Part shown: positions 63,207 to 64,000 of the stretch, piece by piece
Layout: every line of letters starts with the position of its first letter
Numbering within the stretch: the stretch's first letter is position 1
DNA from: Skeletonema tropicum
Taxonomy: Eukaryota > Bacillariophyta > Thalassiosirophyceae > Thalassiosirales > Thalassiosiraceae
DNA length: 64,000 nucleotides
Assembly: GCA_037178625.1 (NCBI GenBank)
Contig: CM074134.1
Span: 1,426,001 to 1,490,000 of the forward strand
Reading direction: 5' to 3'
The notes under the pieces: model-generated
Told to the model about the DNA's origin: nothing
What the model saw: only the letters and a program-made list of their open reading frames with translations
The model's database searches: none
Made by a program: the position numbers and the translations under genes

Positions 63207-64000
63207 CTGATTGTTAGGTGGTACCTGCATTGGCTGTCTCTGATTCTGGAGGGGTACTTGCCGTGGCCTTCTGCTTCTTGGTGGGATGCTCTTCTGATGC
63301 CCATAGAAGCATTGTCTTCTCCAAAGGTGTTGGCGGGTAGAATTGTATGCCCACTGCGAGCAAGTTCCTCCTCGTAAGATAGATCTCGGGCGGTGTAACC
63401 GGAACTCGGTCATGCTGCCCTTTCTCATCGATCGTGACGTGAACAACGTTTTCCGACGGAGCTCGTGCTCAATATTATTGCGGAGAATTTTTGTCATTCT
63501 AGTTGCAACACTTTCATTTTTCATATTTCTCAAGTGGGGGAAGATGTAGGGCGCTTTGAGAGCACTAACATTGTCACGGCGGAGACCACCAAATAGATAG
63601 AAGACGGCAAGTGAGCAGAATGGGCATAGCCGGTAGAGAATAGGTCACAGAACACGAGCATACACTGACGCTCAGTCTGCTTGATGATATTCCAGTCGAA
63701 ATCGGGGGCTTGGAAGTATGAATCCCAAGTTCCCTCATCATAACGGGCCTGATTGTGCTCCCCACCTCTTGCAACAGCAACTCGGTTCAAGTTGAATTCA
63801 GCAAGCCTACCTATTGGCGGAGTCGTAGTTTTCGACACTTTTGACGATGGACTGTGCAACCGAATTAGCATCTACACGCTCCGTCTCCAAATATTTCGCC
63901 CTTTCAACCGTTAAGCTGAATGCTAGATTACTGTAGAGAGGCAAATCAAAGATATAGTGTCCATCAACCATTGTAGATATATTATCTCCTGCCATCCTGC
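63207..64000 (-). pseudogene. Tyrosine-recombinase-like gene, copy 2 (partial)
   Basis: This copy has the same broken coding sequence as copy 1 and extends further downstream; the window edge cuts its 5' end. In order it shows a segment from MAGDN (ATG 63995) to NYDSANR, ARGGEH (63755-63772, box-I-like), KAPYIFPHLRNMKNESVAT, SMRKGSMTEFRLH (Arg codon 63423-63425, box-II-like), then in another frame DLSYEEELARSGHT (RSGH about 63347-63358) and in a third frame LEKTMLLWASEEHP. R...R-xx-GH order and spacing fit a YR catalytic domain. A clear nucleophilic Tyr is not assigned; NTF follows RSGHTILPA where one might expect it. With at least four frame changes it is probably non-functional unless errors or introns explain them. 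Crypton-like, DIRS-like or a host recombinase are all possible. Confidence 0.5.
63406..64000 (+). repeat. Direct repeat of 595 bp, copy 2
   Basis: This is the partner of 60584-61178, apparently base for base identical and in the same orientation. Copy 2 continues to the left into 63207-63405, which copy 1 cannot show because of the gap. It probably continues past the window end. The identical frame breaks in both copies mean that the breaks predate the duplication, or that one copy is an assembly duplicate of the other. Confidence 0.93.

Noticed and set aside
60584..64000. The 595-bp direct repeats as long terminal repeats of a retroelement.
   Set aside because: The repeats contain the recombinase-like coding sequence, are open-ended, and show no TG...CA ends, primer-binding site or reverse-transcriptase motifs between them.

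Overview
This 64 kb window is eukaryotic and almost entirely non-coding. About 60 kb (1-60083) is one satellite array. A 500-base run of N (60084-60583) follows, then about 3.4 kb of complex sequence. No rRNA, tRNA, CRISPR array or intact gene is visible.

The satellite monomer is about 30 bp (29-35 bp, plus one 20-bp short form). It opens with GATATCGATGCCC, continues CAGTGCT and closes AGATATCTCACTG or a variant such as TATATGGT, TCTGGG or TCTCATT. Twenty diverged monomers in fixed order form a higher-order repeat (HOR) of 611 bp, or 617 bp when an extra GCCGAT is present. Roughly 95-100 HOR units fill the array. Many units carry private variants, and some are shortened or lengthened by whole monomers, as expected from unequal exchange and gene conversion. 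The array has three blocks: A, forward (1 to about 26750); B, reverse (about 26751-43769); C, forward (about 43770-60083). Block B is a 17 kb inversion with both junctions in the window. Other irregularities are a 40-bp TA-rich interruption at 25.73 kb, a patch of single-base indels at 50.8-51.8 kb and a disordered, consensus-like patch at 55.8-57.0 kb. The last two may be assembly artefacts.

Right of the gap, the minus strand carries broken coding sequence resembling a tyrosine recombinase (YR). It shows a box-I-like ARGGEH, a box-II-like SMRKGSMTE and a following RSGHT, spread over several reading frames. A 595-bp piece of it occurs twice in direct orientation (60584-61178 and 63406-64000, lag 2822 bp, no difference seen by eye). 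The complex region is therefore either a tandem duplication cut by the gap and the window edge, or an assembly redundancy. Other small coding-like fragments and short repeats lie between the copies.

A long HOR satellite with an internal inversion beside a decayed mobile-element-like gene suggests a centromeric, pericentromeric or other heterochromatic region. The recombinase fragments recall YR-like proteins that I associate, from memory only, with diatoms and other stramenopiles. The taxonomic guess is weak. No set of genes working together can be inferred; the biology here is the structure and evolution of the satellite.
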